NCBI GenBank assembly: GCA_016934035.1
Contig: JAFGTP010000062.1
Span: 1 to 64,000, forward strand
Reading direction: 5' to 3'
DNA: 64,000 bases
Source of the DNA: Fidelibacterota bacterium
Lineage (GTDB): Bacteria > Fidelibacterota > UBA2242 > JAFGTP01
In this document: one piece after another, positions 25,760-34,096 of the stretch
Numbering within the stretch: position 1 is the stretch's first letter
How the letters are laid out: the number at the start of each line of letters is the position of its first letter
The notes under the pieces: model-generated
What the model was told of the DNA's origin: nothing
What the model saw: only the letters and a program-made list of their open reading frames with translations
The model's database searches: none
Translations under genes and position numbers: made by a program

Positions 25760-26794
25760 TTATTTATAATATTTTTTAACAAAACCGGTGTACTCGTCTT
25801 TGCCCAGAATTTTTCTACGAATGTAATTGATGGTGAACCCATACCCATAGGCAAAAACCTGGCAAACAGCCACAACCGGTGATAACAGGGCAGCCCTGCT
25901 GTCTTTGTATTTCTTAAAGGAATCATAAATGATAAAGATGAACAACAAAAAAGCCAGCAATGTGGCGCCGGTCCATAATTCCGTTGTCACCCCGGTCAGC
26001 AGTGTAAATAAAGTCAGCAAAGTATATCCCACAGATCCAATGGCCGGTATAAAATGCAGTGGTTCCAGAATACCCTGATCCAGCATAGTTAGATTAATTC
26101 GGGCAACTCCCCAGTTAAACATCTGACGGAAAAATTTTTTCAGACTGGTCCGGCGCTTATGATAGACTTTTGCATCCGGTATCGGAATCACTTTAGCACC
26201 GCTGGCAACAATTCGCCGGCTAAATTCCAGGTCCTGTCCATGACGCAATGTTCCCATACCGCCCAAGGTTTCATAAATTGTCCGTTTAATTCCCATATTG
26301 AAACTGCGTGGATAATATTTGGCCAGTTTCTTCTTGGAATGGCCGCGCATACCGCCGGTGGTTAAAAAGGATGTCATGGAATAATCAATGGCTTTTTGCA
26401 GGGGTGTAAAATTTGGCAACACGCCATCAGGCCCGCCAAAGGCATCAGGTTTCTCACTTTCGATGGCCTTTTCCAGTTCTTTCAACCAGTTTTTATCTGC
26501 AATACAATCGGAATCTATAAAAAGGAAATATTCACCTGCAGCCTGGGCCATACCAAAGTTTCTCGCCGGGCCTGGTCCTTCGTGATCTCTTTTAAAGAAA
26601 CGAATTTGAAAGGTCATCCGATGAATGAAGTTTTCGATAAGTTTTTCAGTCTCATCGGTTGAACCATCATCGACAATAATAACTTCAAATTTACTTTTAT
26701 CAATTTCCAGGGCATTAAAAGATTCAATCAGTTCCACCAGTTCACCGGATCGATTGAAAGAAGGAACAATAATAGAAAATAGAAATTCCGACAT
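25760..26794 (-). CDS. Family 2 glycosyltransferase with C-terminal membrane helices
   Basis: GT-A fold glycosyltransferase of 344 aa. The nucleotide-binding start SIIVPSFNRSGELVELI (7-23) leads to VDDGSTDET (41-49); the metal-binding DxD is DSD at 94-96 (LFIDSDC). FNMGIKRTIYETLGGM is the usual acceptor-side block, followed by GQDLEFSRR with the catalytic-base region (ED-like). After about residue 240 come two hydrophobic helices, so the enzyme works at the inner face of the cytoplasmic membrane, probably on a polyprenyl-linked acceptor. ATG start, fifteen bases after the next GT2 gene. Substrate unknown. Confidence 0.88.
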   Translation of the reverse strand: MSEFLFSIIVPSFNRSGELVELIESFNALEIDKSKFEVIIVDDGSTDETEKLIENFIHRMTFQIRFFKRDHEGPGPARNFGMAQAAGEYFLFIDSDCIADKNWLKELEKAIESEKPDAFGGPDGVLPNFTPLQKAIDYSMTSFLTTGGMRGHSKKKLAKYYPRSFNMGIKRTIYETLGGMGTLRHGQDLEFSRRIVASGAKVIPIPDAKVYHKRRTSLKKFFRQMFNWGVARINLTMLDQGILEPLHFIPAIGSVGYTLLTLFTLLTGVTTELWTGATLLAFLLFIFIIYDSFKKYKDSRAALLSPVVAVCQVFAYGYGFTINYIRRKILGKDEYTGFVKKYYK

Positions 26795-26809
26795 TGATAA
26801 ATTCCTGAA

Positions 26810-27727
26810 TTATTTATTTTTATTAAAATATGTAATCAATTCACAAATCAAACCGATGGAAAACATTTGGATACCGAGAATAATCATCAGTGCCCCAAGG
26901 AGCAGCATGGCAATATGAAGCTGAAAACTATGTCCAAAACCAAATTTTAAAACCAAAATGTAGACTTCCGCCAAGATTCCGCCGGAGATAAAAATGGTTC
27001 CCCAGGCACCAAAAAAATGCATGGGCCGTTTAAAATATTCCGTGACAAATTTTATCGTAATCAAATCAAAAAAGCCACGCCAAAAGCGACTGATGCCATA
27101 TTTTGTTTCGCCATATTTTCGTTCAAAGTGCCGGACTTTCATTTCTCCGCTGGTAAATCCCTGCTGCTTTGCCAGAACAGGAATATAGCGATGCATCTCA
27201 CCATAGACAACGACATTTTTGACTACGATGGATTTATAAACCTTCAATCCATTATTCGTATCATGCAGTTTGATTCCGGTAAGTATTCTTGTAAAGAAGT
27301 TATAAATCTTTGAGGTGTGTTTTTTTATAAACTTGTCTTTACGATCCTGCTTCCAGCCTGAAACCAAATCAACACCAGTTTCTTTGATTTGTTTGACCAT
27401 ATCCGGTATTGCATAAGGATCATCCTGCAAATCCCCATCAATTGTGGCAACATAATCACCATCAGCAATTTGAAAACCCCGGTTAAGAGCCGCAGCTTTA
27501 CCCTGATTGGCGATCAATTTTTCGACTATAATGTTTTTATTTTCGCAGGCTAGTTTTTCTTCAACCTCAACAGATCCGTCTTTTGAGCCATCATCAACGA
27601 AAATCAAATTATAATCATATTCAGAATTATCCAGAGCATCACACAACTGACGATGCAATTCAAACAGTGATTCAACTTCATTGTAGACAGGAATGACGAC
27701 AGATATCTTTTCTTTTGTATTATTCAA
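26810..27727 (-). CDS. Polyprenyl-phosphate glycosyltransferase, GT2 (CsbB/GtrB/DPM1-like)
   Basis: GT2 enzyme of 305 aa with two C-terminal transmembrane helices, the layout of CsbB, GtrB and ArnC, which load a sugar from its nucleotide onto undecaprenyl phosphate at the inner face of the membrane. Motifs: VVIPVYNEVESL (10-21), FVDDGSKDGS (43-52), ATIDGDLQDDP (94-104) with the metal-binding DGD, SGWKQDRKD, and the helical end GTIFISGGILAEVYILVLKF. The start is TTG at 27725-27727, behind GGGGAG and overlapping the end of the LolB-like gene by eight bases. In Bacillus, CsbB supplies the lipid-linked sugar used by YfhO; three YfhO-type proteins are encoded in this locus, so a similar pathway is proposed. 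Confidence 0.88.
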   Translation of the reverse strand: MNNTKEKISVVIPVYNEVESLFELHRQLCDALDNSEYDYNLIFVDDGSKDGSVEVEEKLACENKNIIVEKLIANQGKAAALNRGFQIADGDYVATIDGDLQDDPYAIPDMVKQIKETGVDLVSGWKQDRKDKFIKKHTSKIYNFFTRILTGIKLHDTNNGLKVYKSIVVKNVVVYGEMHRYIPVLAKQQGFTSGEMKVRHFERKYGETKYGISRFWRGFFDLITIKFVTEYFKRPMHFFGAWGTIFISGGILAEVYILVLKFGFGHSFQLHIAMLLLGALMIILGIQMFSIGLICELITYFNKNK

Positions 27728-28421
27728 TTTCTCCCCTTTTCTTATGACTTGATAAATTAAAGTATTCCATAGAAAAATGGTAGAATTTAATTTTCAGGTC
27801 CACTCCTTTGTTCAAATCCAAAATCTGCAGGGCTGAAGGCAAAAATATATCCTTTTCGAGACTGAATTCAGAGTAGATAAACAATGTAGACAATTCCCCA
27901 GGTGCATTAAAAATTTCCACCCGCTCCGGCAAGCCTGACGGGCCTAAAAAAGTTGTCACCGCCTGAGATGAGTCCCGGCTAACCAAAGGCAGTCCTAAAA
28001 ATAACTGCCGGATTTGGTCTAGTTTTAAAGTTTTCAAGACAAATAAGGAAAATTCATCGGGTATTTCTTCTCTACCCAGTTTTCTGTTTTCCCGTTGCAT
28101 CCACAATTCAAAATTTTCACCAGCTAAACTCATCAAGGCCTGCTTGCGTCCGAGGACATCACGAAATTGAATGACCAGGGTATCCGGCATGATGTAGTCA
28201 AAGGTTGCATTGAGTTTACCCTCGTTTTCACCGCTGGTGATGATCAGATTTCCTTTCATGACCAGTTTTGAGAGAGATTGAATTTTTTTCTCATTTAGGG
28301 TCTTGTGGGGAGCTGGATCGATCGGCTGGATTTTAAATAATGAGCATTGGGTGAGGAACATCATCAGGATTGGAACGAAAAAAATTAATCTATCGAAGGA
28401 TTTTTTCTTGGAGTAATTCAT
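27720..28421 (-). CDS. LolB-like / DUF4292-type lipoprotein
   Basis: Protein of 233 aa from the ATG at 28419-28421 (an upstream TTG at 28433 would add four residues but lengthens the overlap with the previous gene). The N-terminus is a lipoprotein signal: KKKSFDR, a hydrophobic core and the lipobox LTQC. The body has the DUF4292/LolB-like character: KLVMKGNLIITSGENEGK, then DTLVIQFRDVLGRKQALM and ENFELWMQR, as expected for an outer-membrane lipoprotein chaperone with an open beta-barrel fold. Function is uncertain; it may help place lipoproteins or glycolipids in the outer membrane. It overlaps the TPR gene by 32 bases and the GT2 gene by eight, so the three are tightly coupled. Confidence 0.68.
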   Translation of the reverse strand: MNYSKKKSFDRLIFFVPILMMFLTQCSLFKIQPIDPAPHKTLNEKKIQSLSKLVMKGNLIITSGENEGKLNATFDYIMPDTLVIQFRDVLGRKQALMSLAGENFELWMQRENRKLGREEIPDEFSLFVLKTLKLDQIRQLFLGLPLVSRDSSQAVTTFLGPSGLPERVEIFNAPGELSTLFIYSEFSLEKDIFLPSALQILDLNKGVDLKIKFYHFSMEYFNLSSHKKRGEIE

Positions 28422-29874
28422 TACGGGGATCAAGTTCCAGTGCTTTTTGATAATGTCTTTGGGCTTCGTCTATTTTTCCTAATTTGGATAACACATCACC
28501 CAGATGCTCCAAAATTTCTGCATTTTCACCAATGATATTCAAGGCTTTCACCAAATATTCTTCAGCTTCTTTAAAATTTCCTTTTTTATAGAGGATCCAT
28601 CCTTTGGTATCCAGGTAGGATGCATTATTCGGGACAATTTCAAGTGCGCGGGTTACCATTTCATGGGCTTTTTCAAGATTATCACCTCTGGTAGCCAGAC
28701 TGTAGGCATAGTTATTTAATGCTACCGGATCATCAGGATTCTGCCTGATCATAAAATTATATAATGAATCCGATGATGAAAATTGTCCGGATTCTTCATA
28801 TATCGTGGCTTTTAAATGTAATACCTGCAAACTGTCATCAGTCACCATTAGTGCAGAATCCAGGAAAAACAGGGCTTCATCCCGGTCGCCTTTTTCATGG
28901 TAAAGGGAGCCAAGAATGAAAAACAAGTCCGGGTCTTGAGCAAACCTTACTTTTACTGACAGTAACAATTGAAGGGCCTCGTCAAGCCGGTTGTTGTTGA
29001 CCAGGTAGTAAGCCAGGTTTTTGTAATTTTCTACATTTTCAGGATATTTATGAATCAAATTCTTTAAAAATTCTTCCGGTTGATATTTTTCCTCTCTGAC
29101 CTGGGATAGTATTTCACCCAGATTTTCTTCAATCTGAGGGTCATCGGGTAAAAGTTGAATCAGTCGGTTATATAGGACAATAGCCTTGTCAATATTTTGG
29201 GTTAGAATGGCGAGGTCAGCACTGGTTTTTAGATATTCGGTATTATTGGGATCCAGTTGGACCAGAAAATCAAAATATTGGGCGGCTTTATTAAAATTTT
29301 TTGAGAGGAATAATATCTCACCGGCTCTTTCCAGGGCCCCCAGTTGGGTCCTGTCTTTTCGAAATATATTTTCATATTTTTCCAAAGCTTCGGCTATTCT
29401 TTTAGTTCGCAGATAAATGTCAGCCAGTTTATAGTCAATATCAATATTTTCAGTCAGTTTAGCAGCCAGAAAATTATATTCTTTTTCCACAGTTTCAAAA
29501 TTGCCTTCTGTAAACTTGATATCTGCAAGTTGTTTCCGTGCTATATAGTTGCAGCTATCGAGTTCTACAGCAGTCATCAGGGCCACTTCAGCGTTGTCGA
29601 GTTTACCCAGATTTAAAAAAGCGTTTCCGATGGAAGCATAAATGGTCGTTGATGTGGAGTCAAACCGGGCTGCATCCTGATATTCGATCGCAGCCATGGC
29701 CCAGTCCCCATGCAGAGAATAAATTTCACCGTTCATATAATGCCGAATAGCTTCGGAATTGTAAATTTTTATCGGTTCTTTTTCAAGTGTATCAGGCTTT
29801 TTTCCTGCGCAATGAATCAAAAAAAGGGAGAGAATGAACAATAAAATAAAAGATATATCAATTTTGCTTTTCAT
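28390..29874 (-). CDS. TPR-repeat lipoprotein
   Basis: Lipoprotein of 494 aa. Signal FILLFILSLFLIHCAGKK gives the lipobox with Cys22. The remainder is a solenoid of about a dozen tetratricopeptide repeats, with typical elements such as AMAAIEYQDAARFDSTS, NLGKLDNAEVALMTAVELD and IDEAQRHYQKALELDPRN at the end. Such proteins act as scaffolds in the outer membrane or periplasm, often in surface-glycan export; no enzyme motif is present. It is the first gene of the leftward glycan transcript, standing behind the terminator at 29911-29943. The ATG is at 29872-29874. It is followed, with overlap, by the LolB-like lipoprotein. Partner unknown. Confidence 0.85.
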   Translation of the reverse strand: MKSKIDISFILLFILSLFLIHCAGKKPDTLEKEPIKIYNSEAIRHYMNGEIYSLHGDWAMAAIEYQDAARFDSTSTTIYASIGNAFLNLGKLDNAEVALMTAVELDSCNYIARKQLADIKFTEGNFETVEKEYNFLAAKLTENIDIDYKLADIYLRTKRIAEALEKYENIFRKDRTQLGALERAGEILFLSKNFNKAAQYFDFLVQLDPNNTEYLKTSADLAILTQNIDKAIVLYNRLIQLLPDDPQIEENLGEILSQVREEKYQPEEFLKNLIHKYPENVENYKNLAYYLVNNNRLDEALQLLLSVKVRFAQDPDLFFILGSLYHEKGDRDEALFFLDSALMVTDDSLQVLHLKATIYEESGQFSSSDSLYNFMIRQNPDDPVALNNYAYSLATRGDNLEKAHEMVTRALEIVPNNASYLDTKGWILYKKGNFKEAEEYLVKALNIIGENAEILEHLGDVLSKLGKIDEAQRHYQKALELDPRNELLQEKILR

Positions 29875-29910
29875 GAATATCCTAAAATATTTTTTCTGTT
29901 AATTATAAAA

Positions 29911-29943
29911 TAAGAGTTAAGGAACATTGTTCCCTAACTCTTA
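29911..29943 (-). terminator. Rho-independent terminator of the zinc-ribbon gene
   Basis: Arms 29911-29926 and 29928-29943 pair over 16 positions with one mismatch on the plus strand that becomes a G-U pair on the minus strand, so the structure belongs to leftward RNA. The innermost pairs must open to leave a loop. A U-rich stretch follows on the minus strand (29910 downward, TTTTATAATT). It lies 17 bases beyond the stop of the 65-aa gene. Confidence 0.8.
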
Positions 29944-29959
29944 AAATATTTAAACAGAA

Positions 29960-30157
29960 TTATTTGTAGATTTCGCTCTGGTTACATTTGCATACTTTTA
30001 TCATTTTTTCATTAAATCTGATTGTATTTTCACCAGAATCTGTAACAACGTGCTTTACCTGGGTTATATCACCGCCGCAAACGGGGCAGATTTTATGTTT
30101 GTCCTGCAAAGCTTTTTCTGTTTTTGATGCAAATCCTTTGGTTACTCGTTTTGCCAT
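29960..30157 (-). CDS. Small zinc-ribbon protein, function unknown
   Basis: A 65-aa protein that I do not recognise by name. C24-P-V-C27 and C56-K-C58 could bind one zinc ion as a short ribbon; the N-terminal 20 residues are strongly basic (AKRVTKGFASKTEKAL), which suggests contact with nucleic acid or the ribosome. The ATG at 30155-30157 follows a clear AAGGAG, and a strong terminator lies 17 bases after the stop, so it is a real, well-expressed gene. It stands 11 bases downstream of the diguanylate cyclase gene. No disulfide or export signal. It may be a small RNA- or DNA-binding factor; this is a guess from charge and zinc ligands. Confidence 0.7.
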   Translation of the reverse strand: MAKRVTKGFASKTEKALQDKHKICPVCGGDITQVKHVVTDSGENTIRFNEKMIKVCKCNQSEIYK

Positions 30158-30168
30158 TTTTTTCTCCT

Positions 30169-31881
30169 TTATTCTTTATACATTTTTACTTGGTTACCTT
30201 GCATATCTTTGACTCGATACATGGCCTGATCTGCATTGGCAATGATGTTATGCGTGTCTTCACCATGTTCGGGAAATTGCGAAAGTCCAATACTGATTGT
30301 TATTCTTTCTTTTTTTCCGTCAAATTCAAAGGCAAAGTTTTCAACATTGCTTCTGATTCTTTCTGCTGTCAAAAAGCTTTTTTCTTTTTCCGAATTGATC
30401 AAAATAACACCGAACTCTTCCCCACCATACCGACCGACAATATCTATTTTACGAACACTGGCTTTAATGATTTGGGCAATTTTTTTCAGCACATAATCGC
30501 CAAAAAGGTGACCGTGGGCATCATTGACACCTTTAAACTTATCGATATCGATCATCAGATAGGTGAGATTGGTTTGATAGCGTTTGCTTCGTTCAATTTC
30601 GTATTTCAACTGGTCTTTCAGGGCCTTGTGATTGAAGAGGTTTGTCAGTCCATCAATCATCGATAGGTCTTTGACAACCTTATATTCAACACTTTTGCGG
30701 GTGTTGTTCTCCATATTGGTACTGATATTTCTTAACAGACGAAAATCCGATTCGGAATAATTACCGGCCACAAAACTTTCCAATATCATGCAACTCTGTA
30801 ATTCCTGAGTGATATTCATGACAATCCCGACAGCCGATTTAAAAGGCAGGTTGCTCATATCATTGGGTTTAAACCGGAACGGAATATCGCTGTTATTATA
30901 ATCGGTTATCAGAAATTTTTCACTCTTTACGATTCTTTCAAAAATTGTATTTTTCACATCCAGAAGGTCTCCGACAGTAAAATCGGTTTCAACACCATCG
31001 ATAAAATCAACGGTTACTTTGGTCTCACCACTTCTCAATGTCAATATAGAAAGTTTGTCATAGGTCAAATATTTCTCAACAAGATTGACATATTCCCGGT
31101 AGACCAGATTTGAATCATGTTCGTTCTTGATCGATAGGTTTAAGTCCTCCAGTTCCTGCATAAAGTCAATCTTTCGGTTTAACTTTTCCATATTTTCCAA
31201 CTGAGAAATGAACTGGCTGATGATATTGGTATATTCGGTCAGCAGTTCCAGATCGTGTTCAAACCATGAATCTTCCTTACTGCTGTCGACACCGACAAAA
31301 CCGATAAATCCACCGAAAATGACCGGGGAAAGCATCATGGATTTCATGGAATGTTGAAAAGGATAATGACTTTCAGTGAAATATTTTAATTCCTGCTCTG
31401 AATAGATACGTGGCCGTACCGCATCGCGAAATTCATTATAAAAATCATTTTCCTGAATTAGCTCATTCAATTCCATGTTTAGATCAGTGATATAGTGCTG
31501 TAATCGAAAATAATGTTCTACCGGGTTATATAGATAAAAAAATGAAGAGTCGGCAAGGAGCGAATGTTTGATGGTTTTGATGAGTTTTTTTGTCAGTTGG
31601 TGATACTTTTCATTAGGATCCGAAATATTGGAATAAAAATCTGTTATCCGTTTTTCTTCTTCCGTTTCTGGAATTTCTTTTTGTTTTTTTTCACTTATTT
31701 TCTGGATTTTTAATAATTCCATGGAAAAATAGGCCAGGTAAGCAGTAATTCCAAAAAAAAGAAGAAAGGGGAGTATTGAATTTAAACCCCTAAAAAAATC
31801 AATACCGGGATACAAAAAAGACCCGGTAAGAACAAGAAAAACCAGAATGTTACCCACTAAAATTTTCTTACTATTTTCCAT
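30169..31881 (-). CDS. Membrane-bound GAF-GGDEF diguanylate cyclase
   Basis: Makes the second messenger cyclic di-GMP from two GTP. The 570-aa protein has two hydrophobic helices at the N-terminus (about 8-26 and 33-55), a central region of GAF-like character (about 100-390) with two sensor-like parts, and a C-terminal GGDEF domain. The active-site loop GGEEF is at 486-490. The RKID five residues before it fits an intact RxxD inhibitory site, so product feedback is likely. Other catalytic-domain marks: DGLTNLFNHKAL at the start and DIDKFKGVNDAHGH. The signal sensed by the GAF region is unknown. Cyclic di-GMP commonly controls exopolysaccharide, and the glycan locus lies just downstream, but a link is only suggested. 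Confidence 0.92.
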   Translation of the reverse strand: MENSKKILVGNILVFLVLTGSFLYPGIDFFRGLNSILPFLLFFGITAYLAYFSMELLKIQKISEKKQKEIPETEEEKRITDFYSNISDPNEKYHQLTKKLIKTIKHSLLADSSFFYLYNPVEHYFRLQHYITDLNMELNELIQENDFYNEFRDAVRPRIYSEQELKYFTESHYPFQHSMKSMMLSPVIFGGFIGFVGVDSSKEDSWFEHDLELLTEYTNIISQFISQLENMEKLNRKIDFMQELEDLNLSIKNEHDSNLVYREYVNLVEKYLTYDKLSILTLRSGETKVTVDFIDGVETDFTVGDLLDVKNTIFERIVKSEKFLITDYNNSDIPFRFKPNDMSNLPFKSAVGIVMNITQELQSCMILESFVAGNYSESDFRLLRNISTNMENNTRKSVEYKVVKDLSMIDGLTNLFNHKALKDQLKYEIERSKRYQTNLTYLMIDIDKFKGVNDAHGHLFGDYVLKKIAQIIKASVRKIDIVGRYGGEEFGVILINSEKEKSFLTAERIRSNVENFAFEFDGKKERITISIGLSQFPEHGEDTHNIIANADQAMYRVKDMQGNQVKMYKE

Positions 31882-31961
31882 GCTACCTAACTTTTGTTAC
31901 AGCAGGCAAAGATACTACATGTATGACGTAATTTCAACAAATAATTATTGAAAATAATGAA

Positions 31962-32528
31962 TTATTTCTTTTGATAATCCACTTTATTCATATTATTCTC
32001 AAAATTTCGTACATTGTCACCCTGAACTGATTTTCCACTATCCGCTTTCGCCTTAGCCAATGTCTCCTCAGGTAAATGAGCCGGTGTTGCATCGAATTGC
32101 TGCTGAAAAGTCGTTTTTGCATTATTGATTTTTTCCTGAGCAGCAATCGGAATTTGTTGTTCCTGATTTGTGGCATTTACCGGCATTTGCAAATAAATAA
32201 ATCCGGCTATCACCAAAATCATGAGCGATGAAAAACCGTAAGCAAAAGCAGGAATTTGCCGGAAGGAAAAACCTTTGTTTTGAGATGCCAGAATGCGACT
32301 ATTGCGGTCCTTTAGAATTTTATTTCTTAAGGATTCCATAAACTGGTTGCTGGTTTCTACCGAAGTCAGGGAACCGAGTCGCTGTTTCATGGAAAAGACA
32401 GAGGTATAGAGTGACTGGCAACTACTACATTCATTTTTGTGTGATTCAAAAAATTTTCTGTCTCGGAATGAGATTTCTTTGTCGATATAATTTGATATAA
32501 GTGACTTAAACTTGTAACAATTTTTCAT
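31962..32528 (-). CDS. Zinc-type anti-sigma factor (zf-HC2), membrane-anchored
   Basis: Protein of 188 aa, partner of the ECF sigma factor encoded 28 bases upstream. The N-terminal anti-sigma domain has the ZAS pattern: Cys4, then HKNECSSC (H30, C34, C37). One transmembrane helix (about residues 91-112) follows, then a periplasmic tail of some 70 polar residues, rich in Lys, Gln and Ala, with no known sensor fold. It would hold the sigma factor at the membrane until a periplasmic or redox signal releases it. The start ATG at 32526-32528 has AAGGAG about 12 bases before it. The small gap to the sigma gene supports a single transcript. Confidence 0.85.
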   Translation of the reverse strand: MKNCYKFKSLISNYIDKEISFRDRKFFESHKNECSSCQSLYTSVFSMKQRLGSLTSVETSNQFMESLRNKILKDRNSRILASQNKGFSFRQIPAFAYGFSSLMILVIAGFIYLQMPVNATNQEQQIPIAAQEKINNAKTTFQQQFDATPAHLPEETLAKAKADSGKSVQGDNVRNFENNMNKVDYQKK

Positions 32529-32556
32529 TAAACGCCATTTCTCCTTATTTAAGTTT

Positions 32557-33141
32557 TTATAAATTTGCCAACTCTTTTTGTAATCTGAGTCTGGCGCGAT
32601 TGATTCTTGATTTCACAGTACCGATTGGTTTTCCTATGATATTACATATTTCTTCATAAGAAAGTTCCTGAACATCTCTTAAAATAATCGCAATACGAAA
32701 ATGTTCCGGTAATTTTGCAATTGCTTCCTGAATTATTTTTTCATCAAATTGTCCCTCAACCATCTGCTGGCTGGTAATGTCGTCCGCAGGTAAATCCAGG
32801 TCTTTGTCTTCCGGTCCCAATTGCGAAAAAAACATCAGTTTGCGTGTTTTTCTTTTGCGAAGCAAGGTTTTAGCAAGATTGGCGGCAATTGTATAAATCC
32901 AGGTTGAAAATTTGGCAATTTCCTTATAGGCATGTTTGTTTTGATAGAGTTTCAAAAAGGTATCTTGCACCAGGTCTTCTGCTTCTCTTTGATCATTAAT
33001 ATACCGAAAAACAAAATTCGTCAAACGGTTTCTGTATCGATTGACAATTTCCTCAAAGGCCCAAAGATCACCTTCCTGGAACCGTTTTATTAATTCTTCA
33101 TCAGTCAGTTGGACTTTTTTTTGTTTTTTTTCCATAATCAT
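32557..33141 (-). CDS. ECF-type RNA polymerase sigma factor (RpoE-like)
   Basis: Alternative sigma factor of 194 aa. Region 2 is at about residues 25-90 (FEEIVNRYRNRLTNFVFRYI, then EAEDLVQDTFLKLYQ and FSTWIYTIAANLAKTLLRKR for promoter -10 recognition). Region 4 is at about 130-190 (LPEHFRIAIILRDVQELSY, then IGKPIGTVKSRINRARLRL) as the -35-binding helix-turn-helix. It overlaps the end of holA by four bases (ATGA), and a second in-frame ATG (33133-33135) two codons later is an alternative start. It is followed by its zinc-type anti-sigma factor. Regulon unknown; in FCB bacteria such factors often answer envelope stress. Confidence 0.93.
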   Translation of the reverse strand: MIMEKKQKKVQLTDEELIKRFQEGDLWAFEEIVNRYRNRLTNFVFRYINDQREAEDLVQDTFLKLYQNKHAYKEIAKFSTWIYTIAANLAKTLLRKRKTRKLMFFSQLGPEDKDLDLPADDITSQQMVEGQFDEKIIQEAIAKLPEHFRIAIILRDVQELSYEEICNIIGKPIGTVKSRINRARLRLQKELANL

Positions 33142-34088
33142 GCGTTTATTATCTCATAAATTAATGGCACTATCAATTCTTCTGTCAATAGGCCGGTTGA
33201 CTTACTTTTTAAATCTGAATCTGCAAGGTGATGAAAGATTTTTCCAAAATTTGCATCCCGGTAATTTCCAAGGGACCTGGAAATCTGAGTCTTTTTCTGC
33301 CAGTTGTAACCAAAAAGTTTATTGACATCTTCCTCATAACAAACATACATATCACTAAAAAAATTATATAGTGACATGATAAAAAAGGGTGGTGGTGTTC
33401 CCATTTGCACCAAAGATTCACAGATTTCTATTGCTTTATAAAAATTTTTGTTCCCAACAGCATCCAGGAAATCCCATATGCTATATTTTTTTTCACCACC
33501 TACAACTTTTTTCACATCTTCTGCTGTAATCTTTCGATTGGCTCCGGTGTTAATCAATACTTTTTCAAATTCCGCAAAAGTATGATACAAAGAGTCATTG
33601 GTCATTGAAGCCAGCAGATTAATGGCCTCTCCGGTGGCATTCATCCCCAATCTTTCAATTTGTTTTCTTACGAACTCAATATACTGGTTCGGAAAGGGTG
33701 TCCAAACTTTCACATGAGTGGCTTTAGACACTATATCTTTGGTGAAATTATTAGTAGCTTTTTCAGCTGTAAAGATCAGTGTCATCATTTTATCCGGTTT
33801 TGAGATATAACTCAAGACTTTATTCCGGTATTTACTGGTAAATTTATCAATATCATAGTAAACCAGGATTTTTCGGGACGCAAAAAGACCAAAGCTGACC
33901 AAGTTGTCCAGAAAGGCCACATCTTCATTCTGATTGGCGTGAAAAATTTTCTTCTCGGCCTGACTGTCGGTTTTAAACAGGGTACTTACAAATTCCTGCT
34001 TCATAAAAAGATCATTGCCCAATAAAAAATAGATCCCTGCAGTCCGTCGTTTTTCAATTTTTTCAAGTTCTTTGAAATATTGGTCCAT
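33138..34088 (-). CDS. holA: DNA polymerase III delta subunit
   Basis: Clamp-loader delta subunit, 316 aa, which opens the sliding clamp during DNA replication. Family marks: GIYFLLGNDLFMKQEFV (18-34) near the N-terminus, ILVYYDIDKFTSK, KVWTPFPNQYIEFVRKQIER, then INLLASMTNDSLYHTFAEFEK and the C-terminal collar domain with SLVQMGTPPPFFIMSLYNFF. Length is somewhat below the usual 330-345, but all domains are present. Its ATGA stop overlaps the sigma-factor start, and uppP lies eight bases upstream, so replication, envelope and sigma genes share one transcript. ATG at 34086-34088. Confidence 0.88.
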   Translation of the reverse strand: MDQYFKELEKIEKRRTAGIYFLLGNDLFMKQEFVSTLFKTDSQAEKKIFHANQNEDVAFLDNLVSFGLFASRKILVYYDIDKFTSKYRNKVLSYISKPDKMMTLIFTAEKATNNFTKDIVSKATHVKVWTPFPNQYIEFVRKQIERLGMNATGEAINLLASMTNDSLYHTFAEFEKVLINTGANRKITAEDVKKVVGGEKKYSIWDFLDAVGNKNFYKAIEICESLVQMGTPPPFFIMSLYNFFSDMYVCYEEDVNKLFGYNWQKKTQISRSLGNYRDANFGKIFHHLADSDLKSKSTGLLTEELIVPLIYEIINA

Positions 34089-34096
34089 TTTTTACT

